Made by a program: the position numbers and the translations under genes. Positions 1 to 7,290 of a stretch of 18,538 bases of DNA are shown piece by piece (the stretch's first letter is position 1; every line of letters begins with the position of its first letter). The DNA comes from Bacillota bacterium. GTDB taxonomy: Bacteria; Bacillota; Clostridia; Saccharofermentanales; DTU023. The stretch is taken from the NCBI GenBank assembly GCA_023388605.1, contig JAEWFX010000049.1, positions 1-18,538 on the forward strand. The letters are read 5' to 3'. Under the pieces are notes generated by a model. It had not been told where the DNA came from, did not search any database, and saw only the letters and a program-made list of their open reading frames with translations.

Positions 1-1
1 G

Positions 2-976
2 GACGACACAGATTATCGTCGTCTCCTAGAAGTTTTCAAAAAGTACAATATCCGCTATTTCTTCTATAACGGCGGCAATGACTCAATGGATACCTGCAAT
101 AAGGTTTCCAAATATCTACAATCACAAAATTATGAGTGCCGTGTAATCGGTGTACCCAAAACCATCGACAACGACCTCTACGGCACTGACCACTGCCCTG
201 GTTTCGCTTCGGCAGCTCGCTACATCGCTACAACCATCTCTGAGATCTATCTCGACTCTACTGTCTACGATACAGGAATGGTCGCTGTAGTTGAGATTAT
301 GGGACGTCATGCTGGTTGGTTGACCGCTGCCTCTGTACTGGCGAGCAAGTACGGTTATGGACCAGATTTGATTTATCTGCCAGAACGCGAATTCGATCTC
401 GACAAGGTAATGGCTGATATCAAGCGTATCTATGCTGAGAAGAAAAAGGTCTTGCTCTGTATCTCCGAAGGAGTTCAGACCAAGGACGGAAAATTCTTAC
501 CGGAACTCTTAGGTTCAGTTAAAGTAGATTCTTTCGGCCACAAACAGCTAGGTGGTGCTGCTGGTGTGCTCAAGGATTACATTCAAGATCAGATGGATGT
601 CAAAGTGCGTGCCATCGAGTTCTCCTTGATGCAACGCTGTGCTGCTCATATCGCATCTAAGACTGATGTCGAAGAAGCTTTCAATGCAGGCAGCGAGGCA
701 GTCAAAGCCGCTTTAGCTGGCAAAACTGACATCATGATCGCCTTCGAACGTGAAGATAAATCAGGATACAGTTGCAAGTACATTCATCTGCCGTTGGAGA
801 AGGTCGCCAACACTGAGAAAACAGTTCCTTTAGAGTGGATCAACGACGAAGGCAACTATGTGAAGGAAGATTTCATCGACTATGCACTGCCGTTGATTCA
901 GGGCGAATTAGATTTGGTGTATCGCGATGGCATGCCGCGTTTCGCTGAGCTGAAGCTGGTACCTGCTAAGAAATAA
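2..976 (+). CDS. 6-phosphofructokinase, PPi-dependent type (5' end missing)
   Basis: Phosphorylates fructose 6-phosphate to fructose 1,6-bisphosphate in cytosolic glycolysis. The window opens inside the gene and the frame is open from base 2, so the N-terminal glycine-rich loop is not visible. Seen: GGNDSMDT at 71-94, PKTIDND at 155-175, and MGRHAGWL shortly after. ATP-dependent bacterial enzymes normally carry a glycine in the GGDGS position and PGTIDND. An aspartate in the first motif plus a lysine in PKTIDND are the known marks of pyrophosphate-dependent enzymes, so PPi is the inferred phosphoryl donor. Such enzymes are about 400 residues long, so roughly 80 residues lie outside the window. 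A strong hairpin terminator follows the TAA stop directly, so this is the last gene of its transcript. Family certain; donor specificity is inferred from two residues. Confidence 0.93.
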   Translation, partial: DDTDYRRLLEVFKKYNIRYFFYNGGNDSMDTCNKVSKYLQSQNYECRVIGVPKTIDNDLYGTDHCPGFASAARYIATTISEIYLDSTVYDTGMVAVVEIMGRHAGWLTAASVLASKYGYGPDLIYLPEREFDLDKVMADIKRIYAEKKKVLLCISEGVQTKDGKFLPELLGSVKVDSFGHKQLGGAAGVLKDYIQDQMDVKVRAIEFSLMQRCAAHIASKTDVEEAFNAGSEAVKAALAGKTDIMIAFEREDKSGYSCKYIHLPLEKVANTEKTVPLEWINDEGNYVKEDFIDYALPLIQGELDLVYRDGMPRFAELKLVPAKK

Positions 977-988
977 TTTTATGTAGAT

Positions 989-1017
989 AGGGTTGATCAA
1001 ATACGATCAACCCTTTT
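989..1017 (+). terminator. Rho-independent terminator after phosphofructokinase gene
   Basis: A perfect 10-bp stem, AGGGTTGATC at 989-998 and GATCAACCCT at 1005-1014, encloses a 6-nt loop and runs into TTTT. It begins 12 nt after the stop codon and separates the phosphofructokinase gene from the infC promoter. Confidence 0.9.
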
Positions 1018-1040
1018 ATATACAAGACAAGAAAATACTT

Positions 1041-1068
1041 TTGACAAGTAGATTTTTTTGACTATAAT
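1041..1068 (+). promoter_or_regulatory. Sigma-A-type promoter of the infC operon
   Basis: TTGACA at 1041-1046 and TATAAT at 1063-1068, both perfect consensus hexamers, are separated by 16 bp. Transcription should start near 1075, giving a leader of about 130 nt before infC. It is the only consensus promoter in the gap after the preceding terminator. Confidence 0.88.
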
Positions 1069-1083
1069 GTTCTAAGTAAAGTA

Positions 1084-1190
1084 GATTCCGATCTCACCTC
1101 AAACTAGCGTGAAGAGGTTACATTATCATCAAGACCAGTGATTGTTGATCTAAATGTGTGAGAGCGGAATAAAACCGCTTTTTTTAATTT
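1084..1190 (+). promoter_or_regulatory. Attenuator leader of infC-rpmI-rplT (L20-leader-like)
   Basis: Two mutually exclusive structures are visible. The terminator is AGCGG (1163-1167) pairing with CCGCT (1175-1179), followed by seven Ts. The competing long-range helix pairs ATTCCGATCTCAC (1085-1097) with GTGAGAGCGGAAT (1158-1170), 12 of 13 Watson-Crick pairs, and it consumes the 5' arm of the terminator. The antiterminator closes a region with two smaller helices: CCTC 1097-1100 with GAGG 1114-1117, and ATCAA 1128-1132 with TTGAT 1145-1149. In Bacillus, L20 represses this same operon through a leader ending in a terminator, so L20 feedback is the natural inference. Membership of the known L20-leader family has not been tested by covariance search. 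Confidence 0.75.
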
Positions 1191-1203
1191 TAGGAGGTGT
1201 AAC

Positions 1204-1731
1204 ATAGCTAAGCGCAAAGGTCATCTGATCAATGAAGACATCAGATTCAATCAGGTGCGATTAATCGATGAAGAAGGTGAGATGGTCGGTGTTGTCCCTA
1301 CGGACAGAGCTCTCGATCAAGCTGAAGAAGCTGGATTAGACTTAGTCTTGATCTCAGCCAATCCTCAGAACCCAGTCTGTCGCATCATGGATTACGGTAA
1401 GTATGCCTTTGAACAGAAAAAACGTGAACGTGAAGCACGTAAAAAACAAAAGGTTACTGAAGTCAAAGAAGTACAGATTAAATTGACTACAGAAGAACAC
1501 GATACACAAGTCAAGGTCAAGAATGCTCTGAGATTTTTGAGTAATGGTGATCGAGTCAAAGTTGTGATTCGCTTCCGTGGTCGTGAGATGGCCTATACAA
1601 ACCAAGGATATGCAGTGATGGAAAATTTCGCTGCCAAAGTTGGTGATGCTGGTGTGATCGATCGCCGTCCACTGGTCGAAGGACGTCACATGGTTATGTA
1701 TATATCGCCTAACAAAGACAATAAGAAATAA
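1204..1731 (+). CDS. infC: Translation initiation factor IF-3, apparent AUA start
   Basis: IF3 binds the 30S subunit, prevents premature 50S joining and proofreads the start codon. The 175-residue product has the N-domain signature INEDIRFNQVRLID, the NPVCRIMDYGKY motif, a lysine/arginine-rich linker and the C-domain, at normal family length. No ATG, GTG or TTG precedes the conserved N-terminus. The first in-frame GTG (1255) would remove about 17 conserved residues. AGGAGG at 1192-1197 stands 6 nt before ATA at 1204, which yields (M)AKRKGHLINEDIRF. infC starting at AUU is known in E. coli and B. subtilis and allows IF3 to repress its own translation. AUA would fit the same logic but is an unusual choice. 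First gene of infC-rpmI-rplT, behind the attenuator. Identity certain; start strongly supported. Confidence 0.95.
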   Translation: MAKRKGHLINEDIRFNQVRLIDEEGEMVGVVPTDRALDQAEEAGLDLVLISANPQNPVCRIMDYGKYAFEQKKREREARKKQKVTEVKEVQIKLTTEEHDTQVKVKNALRFLSNGDRVKVVIRFRGREMAYTNQGYAVMENFAAKVGDAGVIDRRPLVEGRHMVMYISPNKDNKK

Positions 1732-1746
1732 GAAGGGAGAGTTTTT

Positions 1747-1944
1747 ATGCCAAAACAAAAGTCGCACAGTTCTTCGAAAAAAAGATATAAGGTAACCGGT
1801 ACTGGTAAAGTGAAGCGTGCTCAAGCCTTCAAAGGTCACATCATGACCAAAAAATCAGCTAAGCGTACCCGTAATCTGCGTGGTACCACTGTAGCCAGCC
1901 CCACAGATGCTAAGAGAATCAAAGCTTTATTACCGTATAAATAA
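1747..1944 (+). CDS. rpmI: 50S ribosomal protein L35
   Basis: A 65-residue, highly basic protein starting MPKQKSHSSSKKRYKVTGTG, the typical L35 opening, with the conserved KSAKRTRNLR stretch in the second half. L35 is a small component of the large ribosomal subunit that docks on 23S rRNA. Length is exactly that expected for the family. A ribosome site, AAGGGAG, lies about 7 nt before the ATG. The gene begins 15 bp after infC and ends 11 bp before rplT, so the three are almost certainly one transcript. Nothing odd was seen. Confidence 0.97.
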   Translation: MPKQKSHSSSKKRYKVTGTGKVKRAQAFKGHIMTKKSAKRTRNLRGTTVASPTDAKRIKALLPYK

Positions 1945-1955
1945 GGAGGTTACCG

Positions 1956-2306
1956 ATGGCAAGAGTTAAGAGAGGCGTAAGAGCCCATAAGAGACATAAA
2001 AAAATCCTGAAGATGGCTAAGGGCTATTTCGGACGCAAAAGCAAATTGTTCAAAGTAGCCAATCAACAAGTTCTGAAATCTGGTAACTATGCATACCGTG
2101 ATCGCCGCAGGAAAAAACGTGATTTCCGTAGACTCTGGATCAGCCGTATCAATGCTGCTGCTCGTACCAACGGTCTCAGCTACAGCAAGCTGATGCACGG
2201 TCTCAAAGTAGCTGGCATCGAGATCGATCGTAAGATGCTCGCAGAGATGGCAGTCAACGACAAGCAAGGTTTCACTAGCTTGTGTGATCAAGTCAAAAAT
2301 GCTTAA
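1956..2306 (+). CDS. rplT: 50S ribosomal protein L20
   Basis: A 116-residue basic protein starting MARVKRGVRAHKRHKKILK, the family signature, followed by GYFGRKSKLFK, RDRRRKKRDFRRLWI and INAAARTNGLSYSKLMHGLK. L20 binds 23S rRNA early in 50S assembly. In Firmicutes it also represses its own operon by binding the leader, so it is the likely ligand for the attenuator at 1084-1190. AAGGAGG lies just before the ATG. A strong terminator follows the stop by 4 nt, so most transcripts of the operon should end here. Confidence 0.97.
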   Translation: MARVKRGVRAHKRHKKILKMAKGYFGRKSKLFKVANQQVLKSGNYAYRDRRRKKRDFRRLWISRINAAARTNGLSYSKLMHGLKVAGIEIDRKMLAEMAVNDKQGFTSLCDQVKNA

Positions 2307-2310
2307 TCTG

Positions 2311-2336
2311 ACTCCGCTCTAGTAGCGGAGTTTTTT
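2311..2336 (+). terminator. Terminator after rplT, containing the next gene's ribosome site
   Basis: A perfect 8-bp stem, ACTCCGCT at 2311-2318 and AGCGGAGT at 2324-2331, has a 5-nt loop and a run of six Ts at 2331-2336. The next ATG is at 2339. The only plausible Shine-Dalgarno sequence for it, GGAG at 2327-2330, is inside the 3' arm. Confidence 0.9.
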
Positions 2337-2338
2337 CT

Positions 2339-3145
2339 ATGTTTGAAAAATTAGACATCACAACCAATAAAAACAATGCCAAGCTCAAGTTGATTCGCAA
2401 ATTGCAGACCAAACAGGGACGCAAGAAGAGTCAATTGATTGTCTGTGAAGGTTATCGTCATTGCTCTCTGGTGAACGAACCAGAGTTTGTACTTTTCTCC
2501 GACGATCAAAGTGGAGCTGCTGCTTATGCCGCCTTAGCAAATAATCTGCTACACAATTACCTCGATGTCCCTTGCATGCGTGTGCCGTCGAGTTTGCTCT
2601 CTGAAATAAGTGCCCATAAAACTGCACCGGGGGTACTGGTAGTCGCTAAACGTCCAGCGATACATTCAGTAGACAGATTACGTGTGGGTGAACGTTTAGT
2701 TGTTTTGGAGGATATAGCAGATCCATACAATTGTGGCACTATTATTCGTACAGCTGACGCTCTGGGACTTACAGGAGTAGTAATCACTGAAAATACTGTT
2801 GATCCTTTTTCGCCCAAGGCTCAGCAAGGCGCGATGGGATCAGAGTTTCATCTACCTATTTATCGTGTAGCAGGTATCGATGAATTATATAGTCGACTAA
2901 ATGAACTCGATATTAAATTAGTTGTTGCTGATCTCTCTGGTGTAGAGTTATCGCAAATCTCTGAATCACCAGACTCTTTTGCCTTGGTTGTAGGCAATGA
3001 AGGACATGGGATCAGCCAGGCAGCTAGAGATTTAGCAGAATATACCATAACCATACCGTTGCAGGGTGCAGCGGAATCGCTTAACGCGGCTATGGCTTTC
3101 GGTATAATTGCCTACAAGCTACTTGAATTCAATCAGAACATCTGA
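2339..3145 (+). CDS. TrmH/SpoU-family RNA 2'-O-methyltransferase
   Basis: Transfers a methyl group from S-adenosylmethionine to a ribose 2'-OH in rRNA or tRNA. The N-terminal substrate-binding segment (residues about 8-110, with NAKLKLIRKL and LIVCEGYRH) is followed by the SPOUT knot domain. Motif 1 is NCGTIIRTADA at 131-141, with the expected N and R. Motif 2 is VGNEGHGI at 218-225. Motif 3 is IPLQGAAESLNAAMA at 239-253. The 268-residue length is usual for RlmB- or TsnR-like members. Position directly after rplT is common in Clostridia and suggests a 23S rRNA target, but the modified base cannot be read from sequence. There is no room for a promoter between the rplT terminator and this ATG, so expression should depend on read-through or on a promoter inside rplT. 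Confidence 0.92.
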   Translation: MFEKLDITTNKNNAKLKLIRKLQTKQGRKKSQLIVCEGYRHCSLVNEPEFVLFSDDQSGAAAYAALANNLLHNYLDVPCMRVPSSLLSEISAHKTAPGVLVVAKRPAIHSVDRLRVGERLVVLEDIADPYNCGTIIRTADALGLTGVVITENTVDPFSPKAQQGAMGSEFHLPIYRVAGIDELYSRLNELDIKLVVADLSGVELSQISESPDSFALVVGNEGHGISQAARDLAEYTITIPLQGAAESLNAAMAFGIIAYKLLEFNQNI

Positions 3146-3151
3146 TATAGT
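3123..3151 (+). promoter_or_regulatory. Promoter of tRNA-Glu
   Basis: TTGAAT at 3123-3128 and TATAGT at 3146-3151 have exactly 17 bp between them. The start site would fall near 3158, a few bases before the tRNA at 3166. The -35 box lies inside the last codons of the methyltransferase gene, and the -10 begins one base after its stop codon. Confidence 0.65.
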
Positions 3152-3165
3152 AGCTTCTGCAATTC

Positions 3166-3240
3166 GGCCCTATGGTCAAGCGGTTAAGACGCCGCCCTCT
3201 CAAGGCGGAATCACGAGTTCGATTCTCGTTAGGGTCACCA
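3166..3240 (+). tRNA. tRNA-Glu (anticodon CTC)
   Basis: A 75-nt gene that folds as a full cloverleaf with encoded CCA. The acceptor GGCCCTA (3166-3172) pairs with TAGGGTC, with one G-U pair, followed by discriminator A and CCA. The anticodon stem CCGCC/GGCGG holds the loop CTCTCAA, so the anticodon is CTC, reading GAG. The T arm is ACGAG-TTCGATT-CTCGT. This is the minor Glu isoacceptor; the TTC species presumably lies elsewhere. It sits alone between its own promoter and terminator. Confidence 0.95.
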
Positions 3241-3276
3241 AATCCGGATTATAGTTACCTGTAATTCGGATTTTTT
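3241..3276 (+). terminator. Terminator of tRNA-Glu
   Basis: AATCCGGATTA at 3241-3251 pairs with TAATTCGGATT at 3262-3272, 11 bp including one G-U, with a 10-nt loop. Six Ts follow at 3271-3276. It starts immediately after the CCA end of the tRNA. Confidence 0.9.
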
Positions 3277-3318
3277 ATATTAAGCGTAAAAAATACTACT
3301 ATATACAAAAGGTAGCTT

Positions 3319-4398
3319 ATGGATATTAATGGAAGAAGACGCAGCTCAAATATTGAAGACCGCAGAGGTATGACTCAACAGGGTATGGGACGTAATGGCG
3401 GCTCGAGCGGTTTCGTCGGTACTTACTTATTGTTCAATCTAGTCAGAGTTTTGATGGCCACTAAATTAGGTCGCCGAATTCTTATAGTCATTTTAGTCTT
3501 GATGGGTATCTTTTATTTCTCGCCCTTGAGATCTCATATAAGTCCTAGTGGAGAAACTCCCCGTATCACTATGGCTGAACGTTATAGTCATAGTGGTGAC
3601 AACAGCGGAGTGGGCAGCGCAGTAGATGATTCAGTAGAAAAGAACATACCCTCTAGAGCAGATAATCAGGGCGGCAATCAATTAGATGGTCGCTTAGCTA
3701 AGGCGAGCGAAGATGAACTAGCTGACTTTTTATCCGTAGTATTGGCTGAGTTAGAAGATACCTGGAAAGAGATATTCAGAGCCGAAGGCATGCAGTATCG
3801 CGAGCCGACTCTAGTTTTCTATAACGATTATGTCAGTTCAGCATGTGGTAACAGTTCTAGCTCAACTGGACCTTTTTATTGCTCTGCAGATGAAAAAGTC
3901 TATATCGATCTTTCGTTCTTCCGTGAACTCTCAGCCCGCTACGGTGCTTCGGGGGATTTTGCTGCAGCTTATGTATTGGCACATGAAGTCGGACATCATG
4001 TGCAAAACCTCCTAGGAGTGCTCGGTCAATCGCATCAACTGCGCCGTCAATTGGATGAGAAGCAAGCCAATGAGATATCGGTGAGAGTCGAGTTGCAAGC
4101 AGATTATTTCGCTGGTGTCTGGGCGCATCACGCTGAACAAGCAGAGATCTTGAATGTCAACGATATAGACGAAGCCATAGAGGCGGCTCAGGCCATCGGT
4201 GATGACCGTCTTCAAAAGCAGTCTTATGGCAGAGTCGTACCAGATAGCTTCACTCATGGCACATCTAAACAGAGAGCCTATTGGTTCAAACAAGGTTACT
4301 TGCAGGGGACAATTATGTTCGGCGATAATCTTTTCAGTTTACCCTACGAACAATTGTCAATTCCGTATACATTATGTCCAGCTTTAAAGGCAGCATAG
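3319..4398 (+). CDS. ypfJ: YpfJ-family neutral zinc metallopeptidase, membrane-anchored
   Basis: A 359-residue predicted metalloprotease. The N-terminus carries the family signature GRRRSSNIEDRRG (5-17), then a glycine-rich stretch. One transmembrane helix at about 52-68 follows basic residues, which places the C-terminal domain outside the membrane. The zinc site is HEVGHH at 222-227, with the downstream ELQADYFAGVWAHH block (258-271) supplying a likely third ligand. QSYGRVVPDSFTHGTS near the C-terminus is also typical. A linker (about 70-130) is hydrophilic and low in complexity. The substrate is unknown for the family. An AAAGGTAG ribosome site precedes the ATG. No convincing promoter was seen between the tRNA-Glu terminator and this start; a weak TACTAT at 3297-3302 is possible. 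Its stop codon TAG overlaps the uvrA ribosome site, so the two are likely translationally linked. Confidence 0.9.
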   Translation: MDINGRRRSSNIEDRRGMTQQGMGRNGGSSGFVGTYLLFNLVRVLMATKLGRRILIVILVLMGIFYFSPLRSHISPSGETPRITMAERYSHSGDNSGVGSAVDDSVEKNIPSRADNQGGNQLDGRLAKASEDELADFLSVVLAELEDTWKEIFRAEGMQYREPTLVFYNDYVSSACGNSSSSTGPFYCSADEKVYIDLSFFRELSARYGASGDFAAAYVLAHEVGHHVQNLLGVLGQSHQLRRQLDEKQANEISVRVELQADYFAGVWAHHAEQAEILNVNDIDEAIEAAQAIGDDRLQKQSYGRVVPDSFTHGTSKQRAYWFKQGYLQGTIMFGDNLFSLPYEQLSIPYTLCPALKAA

Positions 4399-4407
4399 GA
4401 GCTTTTT

Positions 4408-7272
4408 ATCAAAACAAATAATTCAATTAAAATCATCGGTGCCAGGGAACATAATCTAAAGAACATAGATGTAGTTATTCCGCGCGATAAATTAGTTGTT
4501 CTCACAGGACTTTCGGGCTCAGGCAAGTCTTCTCTGGCCTTCGACACCATATATTCTGAAGGACAGCGTCGCTATGTCGAATCTTTGAGTTCGTATGCCC
4601 GTCAGTTTCTAGGACAGATGGAAAAGCCTGATGTCGATCAAATCGATGGACTTTCACCGGCTATTGCCATAGATCAAAAGACGACTTCTAAGAATCCGCG
4701 TTCTACTGTGGGAACAGTCACGGAAATTTACGATTATCTCCGTCTGCTGTATGCACGAGCTGGCACAGTTCATTGTCCGAAATGCGGCAAAATCATCGAG
4801 CAGCAGACTGTCGATCAAATGATCGATCGCTTGAATAAATATCCCGAAGGCACACGCCTGCAGATCATGGCTCCAGTGGTGCGTGGTCGTAAGGGTGAAT
4901 TCGTCAAGCTGCTACAAAAATTTCACGCGCAGGGATATATCCGTGCACGCTTAGATGGTGAGATACTCTTGCTCGATGAGCTCCCTGAAGATTTTCGCCC
5001 TGCCAAAAACATCAAACACAATTTAGAAATCATCATAGATCGCCTGGTCTTGCGCGATAATATCCATACTCGCTTGACAGATTCTTTAGAGATAGCTCTG
5101 GGTTTGGCTGATGGTCTGGTCCTTGTGGAGATACAACCCCCAGAGGAAGAGAAGCGAGAAAGTTTATTTTCGTCTAAATTTGCTTGCCCCGATTGCGATA
5201 TCAATATCGGGGAGATAGAACCACGTCTGTTTTCCTTCAACAATCCCTTCGGTGCTTGTCCACATTGTCTCGGCATCGGACAATTAGAAGAGGTTGATCC
5301 TGATACCATAATCGCCAACGAAGATCTATCGATCAATGAGGGAGCAATTCAGATTTCAGGCTTTAATTTCGCAGACGAAACAACTTGGGTGCGTGGATTT
5401 ATCGAAGCGCTGAGCAAACATTATAAGTTTTCTTTGGATACACCTTATAAAGATTTACCCGATAACATCAAGCGGATAATTCTCTATGGTAACGATAAAG
5501 AAAAACTTGCCGTAGATACCTCACGTAGTCGTTATAATCGTGGAAAAAATTATCGCTCTGATTGGAAAGGGGTAATCCCTACGCTGATGAAGCGTTATAT
5601 GGAGTCAAACTCCAATGAAATACGCGAATACTATCAACGCTATATGCGTATTAAGCCTTGCTCACACTGCAATGGATCGCGTCTAAAACCAGAAGCATTG
5701 TCAGTCACAATTGGTGGACTCAATATCTATGAGTTCACTCAATTGACAATTGCGGAAGCTGATGACTTCATCCGTAATCTACAGTTTTCTCCTTATCAGG
5801 AGAAAATTGCGACTCCAATATTACGTGAAGTGTCAGAACGGCTGCGTTTTCTCTTGGAAGTAGGTCTCGACTATCTGACCTTAAGTCGTACTGCTTCGAC
5901 CTTGTCAGGTGGTGAGGCTCAACGTATCCGTCTAGCTACTCAAATTGGTTCGGGACTGACTGGTGTACTCTACATCCTAGATGAACCGAGTATCGGTTTA
6001 CATCAGAGAGATAATGGCAGACTGCTCAATACACTCAAGCGTCTGCGTGATATGGGTAATACAGTGATAGTGGTCGAACACGATGAAGAAACCATCTGGG
6101 AAGCAGATCATGTGATTGATATTGGGCCACGAGCTGGTGAGTTTGGCGGTGAGATCGTAGCTCAGGGTAGGCCAGAAGATATAGCAGCTTGCGCTGAGTC
6201 GTTGACTGGACAATATCTCTCAGGTAAGCGTCGCATCGAGGTGCCGGTACATCGTCGCCCAGGCAGTGGCGATATTTTGACCATCAGTCACTGTCGGCAA
6301 AATAATCTCAAAGATATCACTGTAAATTTACCTCTAGCCACTTTTATCGCCGTCACCGGCGTATCTGGTTCGGGTAAGAGCTCCTTGGTCAATGGCTTAT
6401 TATTGCCCACCCTACAGGCAGAATTAGGACACAAAAGGCATTCGCAATTAGCACAGCTGAGCGGGCATGAAAGCATCGACAAGGTGATAGCCATCGATCA
6501 ATCTCCCATCGGTCGCACGCCGCGTTCAAATCCGGCTACTTACACAGGAGTATTCGATGATATCCGCCAGCTATTCACCGCTACAGAAGAGGCGCGCGTG
6601 CGTGGTTACAAGCCTGGACGTTTTAGCTTCAACGTCAAGGGTGGACGTTGTGAAGCCTGTAAGGGTGATGGTGTTAATAAGATAGAGATGCATTTCCTGC
6701 CAGATGTGTTTGTCACCTGTGATGTCTGTCATGGCAAACGCTATAATCGTGAGACTTTGGAAGTGACCTATAGGGGTAAGAATATCGCCGATGTGTTAGA
6801 TATGACCATCGATGAAGCCTTAGTGTTTTTTGAAAATATACCCCGTATACAACGAAAACTACAGACCCTAGTTGATGTGGGCTTAGGTTATGTAAAAATA
6901 GGACAGCCTTCGACGCAGTTATCGGGCGGAGAGGCTCAACGTGTCAAGTTAGCAAGTGAACTCTCTAAACGTCAGACAGGCAACACCTTCTATATCCTCG
7001 ATGAACCCACAACTGGTCTGCATACTGCTGATGTGCATCGCCTCATAGATATTTTGCAACGTTTGGTAGAATATAATAATACTGTTTTGGTTATAGAACA
7101 TAATCTCGACGTGATCAAAACGGCAGATTATATTGTGGATTTAGGACCGGAGGGAGGTAGTGCTGGCGGTCGCTTAATAGCTAGCGGAACTCCCGAACAA
7201 GTCGCTGAGGTAGAAGGTTCCTATACCGGTAAGTATTTGAAATATATTCTGAATCGAGAACATCTCAAGTAG
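4408..7272 (+). CDS. uvrA: Excinuclease ABC subunit A, apparent AUC start
   Basis: UvrA is the damage-recognition ATPase of nucleotide excision repair; it dimerises and loads UvrB. The 954-residue product shows IKIIGAREHNLKNIDVVIPR, Walker A GLSGSGKSS (34-42), a zinc module CPDC...CPHC, the first ABC signature LSGGEAQRIRLA with DEPSIGLH, second Walker A GVSGSGKSS, zinc module CEAC...CDVC, and second signature LSGGEAQRVKLA with DEPTTGLH. All are intact. The first ordinary start codon in this frame is TTG at 4585, which would delete the whole first Walker A region. A stop (TAG, 4396-4398) lies just upstream, so the start must lie between 4399 and about 4432. AGGAG at 4397-4401 stands 6 nt before ATC at 4408, making AUC the best candidate. 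An ATT at 4426 is possible but lies too far from the AGGAG. A base error changing ATG to ATC cannot be excluded. Confidence 0.96.
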   Translation: MKTNNSIKIIGAREHNLKNIDVVIPRDKLVVLTGLSGSGKSSLAFDTIYSEGQRRYVESLSSYARQFLGQMEKPDVDQIDGLSPAIAIDQKTTSKNPRSTVGTVTEIYDYLRLLYARAGTVHCPKCGKIIEQQTVDQMIDRLNKYPEGTRLQIMAPVVRGRKGEFVKLLQKFHAQGYIRARLDGEILLLDELPEDFRPAKNIKHNLEIIIDRLVLRDNIHTRLTDSLEIALGLADGLVLVEIQPPEEEKRESLFSSKFACPDCDINIGEIEPRLFSFNNPFGACPHCLGIGQLEEVDPDTIIANEDLSINEGAIQISGFNFADETTWVRGFIEALSKHYKFSLDTPYKDLPDNIKRIILYGNDKEKLAVDTSRSRYNRGKNYRSDWKGVIPTLMKRYMESNSNEIREYYQRYMRIKPCSHCNGSRLKPEALSVTIGGLNIYEFTQLTIAEADDFIRNLQFSPYQEKIATPILREVSERLRFLLEVGLDYLTLSRTASTLSGGEAQRIRLATQIGSGLTGVLYILDEPSIGLHQRDNGRLLNTLKRLRDMGNTVIVVEHDEETIWEADHVIDIGPRAGEFGGEIVAQGRPEDIAACAESLTGQYLSGKRRIEVPVHRRPGSGDILTISHCRQNNLKDITVNLPLATFIAVTGVSGSGKSSLVNGLLLPTLQAELGHKRHSQLAQLSGHESIDKVIAIDQSPIGRTPRSNPATYTGVFDDIRQLFTATEEARVRGYKPGRFSFNVKGGRCEACKGDGVNKIEMHFLPDVFVTCDVCHGKRYNRETLEVTYRGKNIADVLDMTIDEALVFFENIPRIQRKLQTLVDVGLGYVKIGQPSTQLSGGEAQRVKLASELSKRQTGNTFYILDEPTTGLHTADVHRLIDILQRLVEYNNTVLVIEHNLDVIKTADYIVDLGPEGGSAGGRLIASGTPEQVAEVEGSYTGKYLKYILNREHLK

Positions 7273-7290
7273 TTGGGATTGGAGAAAATA

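Noticed and set aside
1354..1839. Long open frame on the minus strand across infC and rpmI
   Set aside because: It is the antisense shadow of two certain genes, with no ribosome site, no recognisable motif and a phenylalanine/histidine-rich composition that mirrors the lysine codons opposite.
4585..7272. uvrA starting at TTG 4585
   Set aside because: This would remove the first Walker A motif and about 59 conserved residues; the upstream frame is open and homologous from about 4426.
7273..7290. CtsR operator or separate promoter in front of the clpE-like gene
   Set aside because: The 18-bp gap holds only the ribosome site, and no GGTCAAA-type heptad repeat was found in the end of uvrA.
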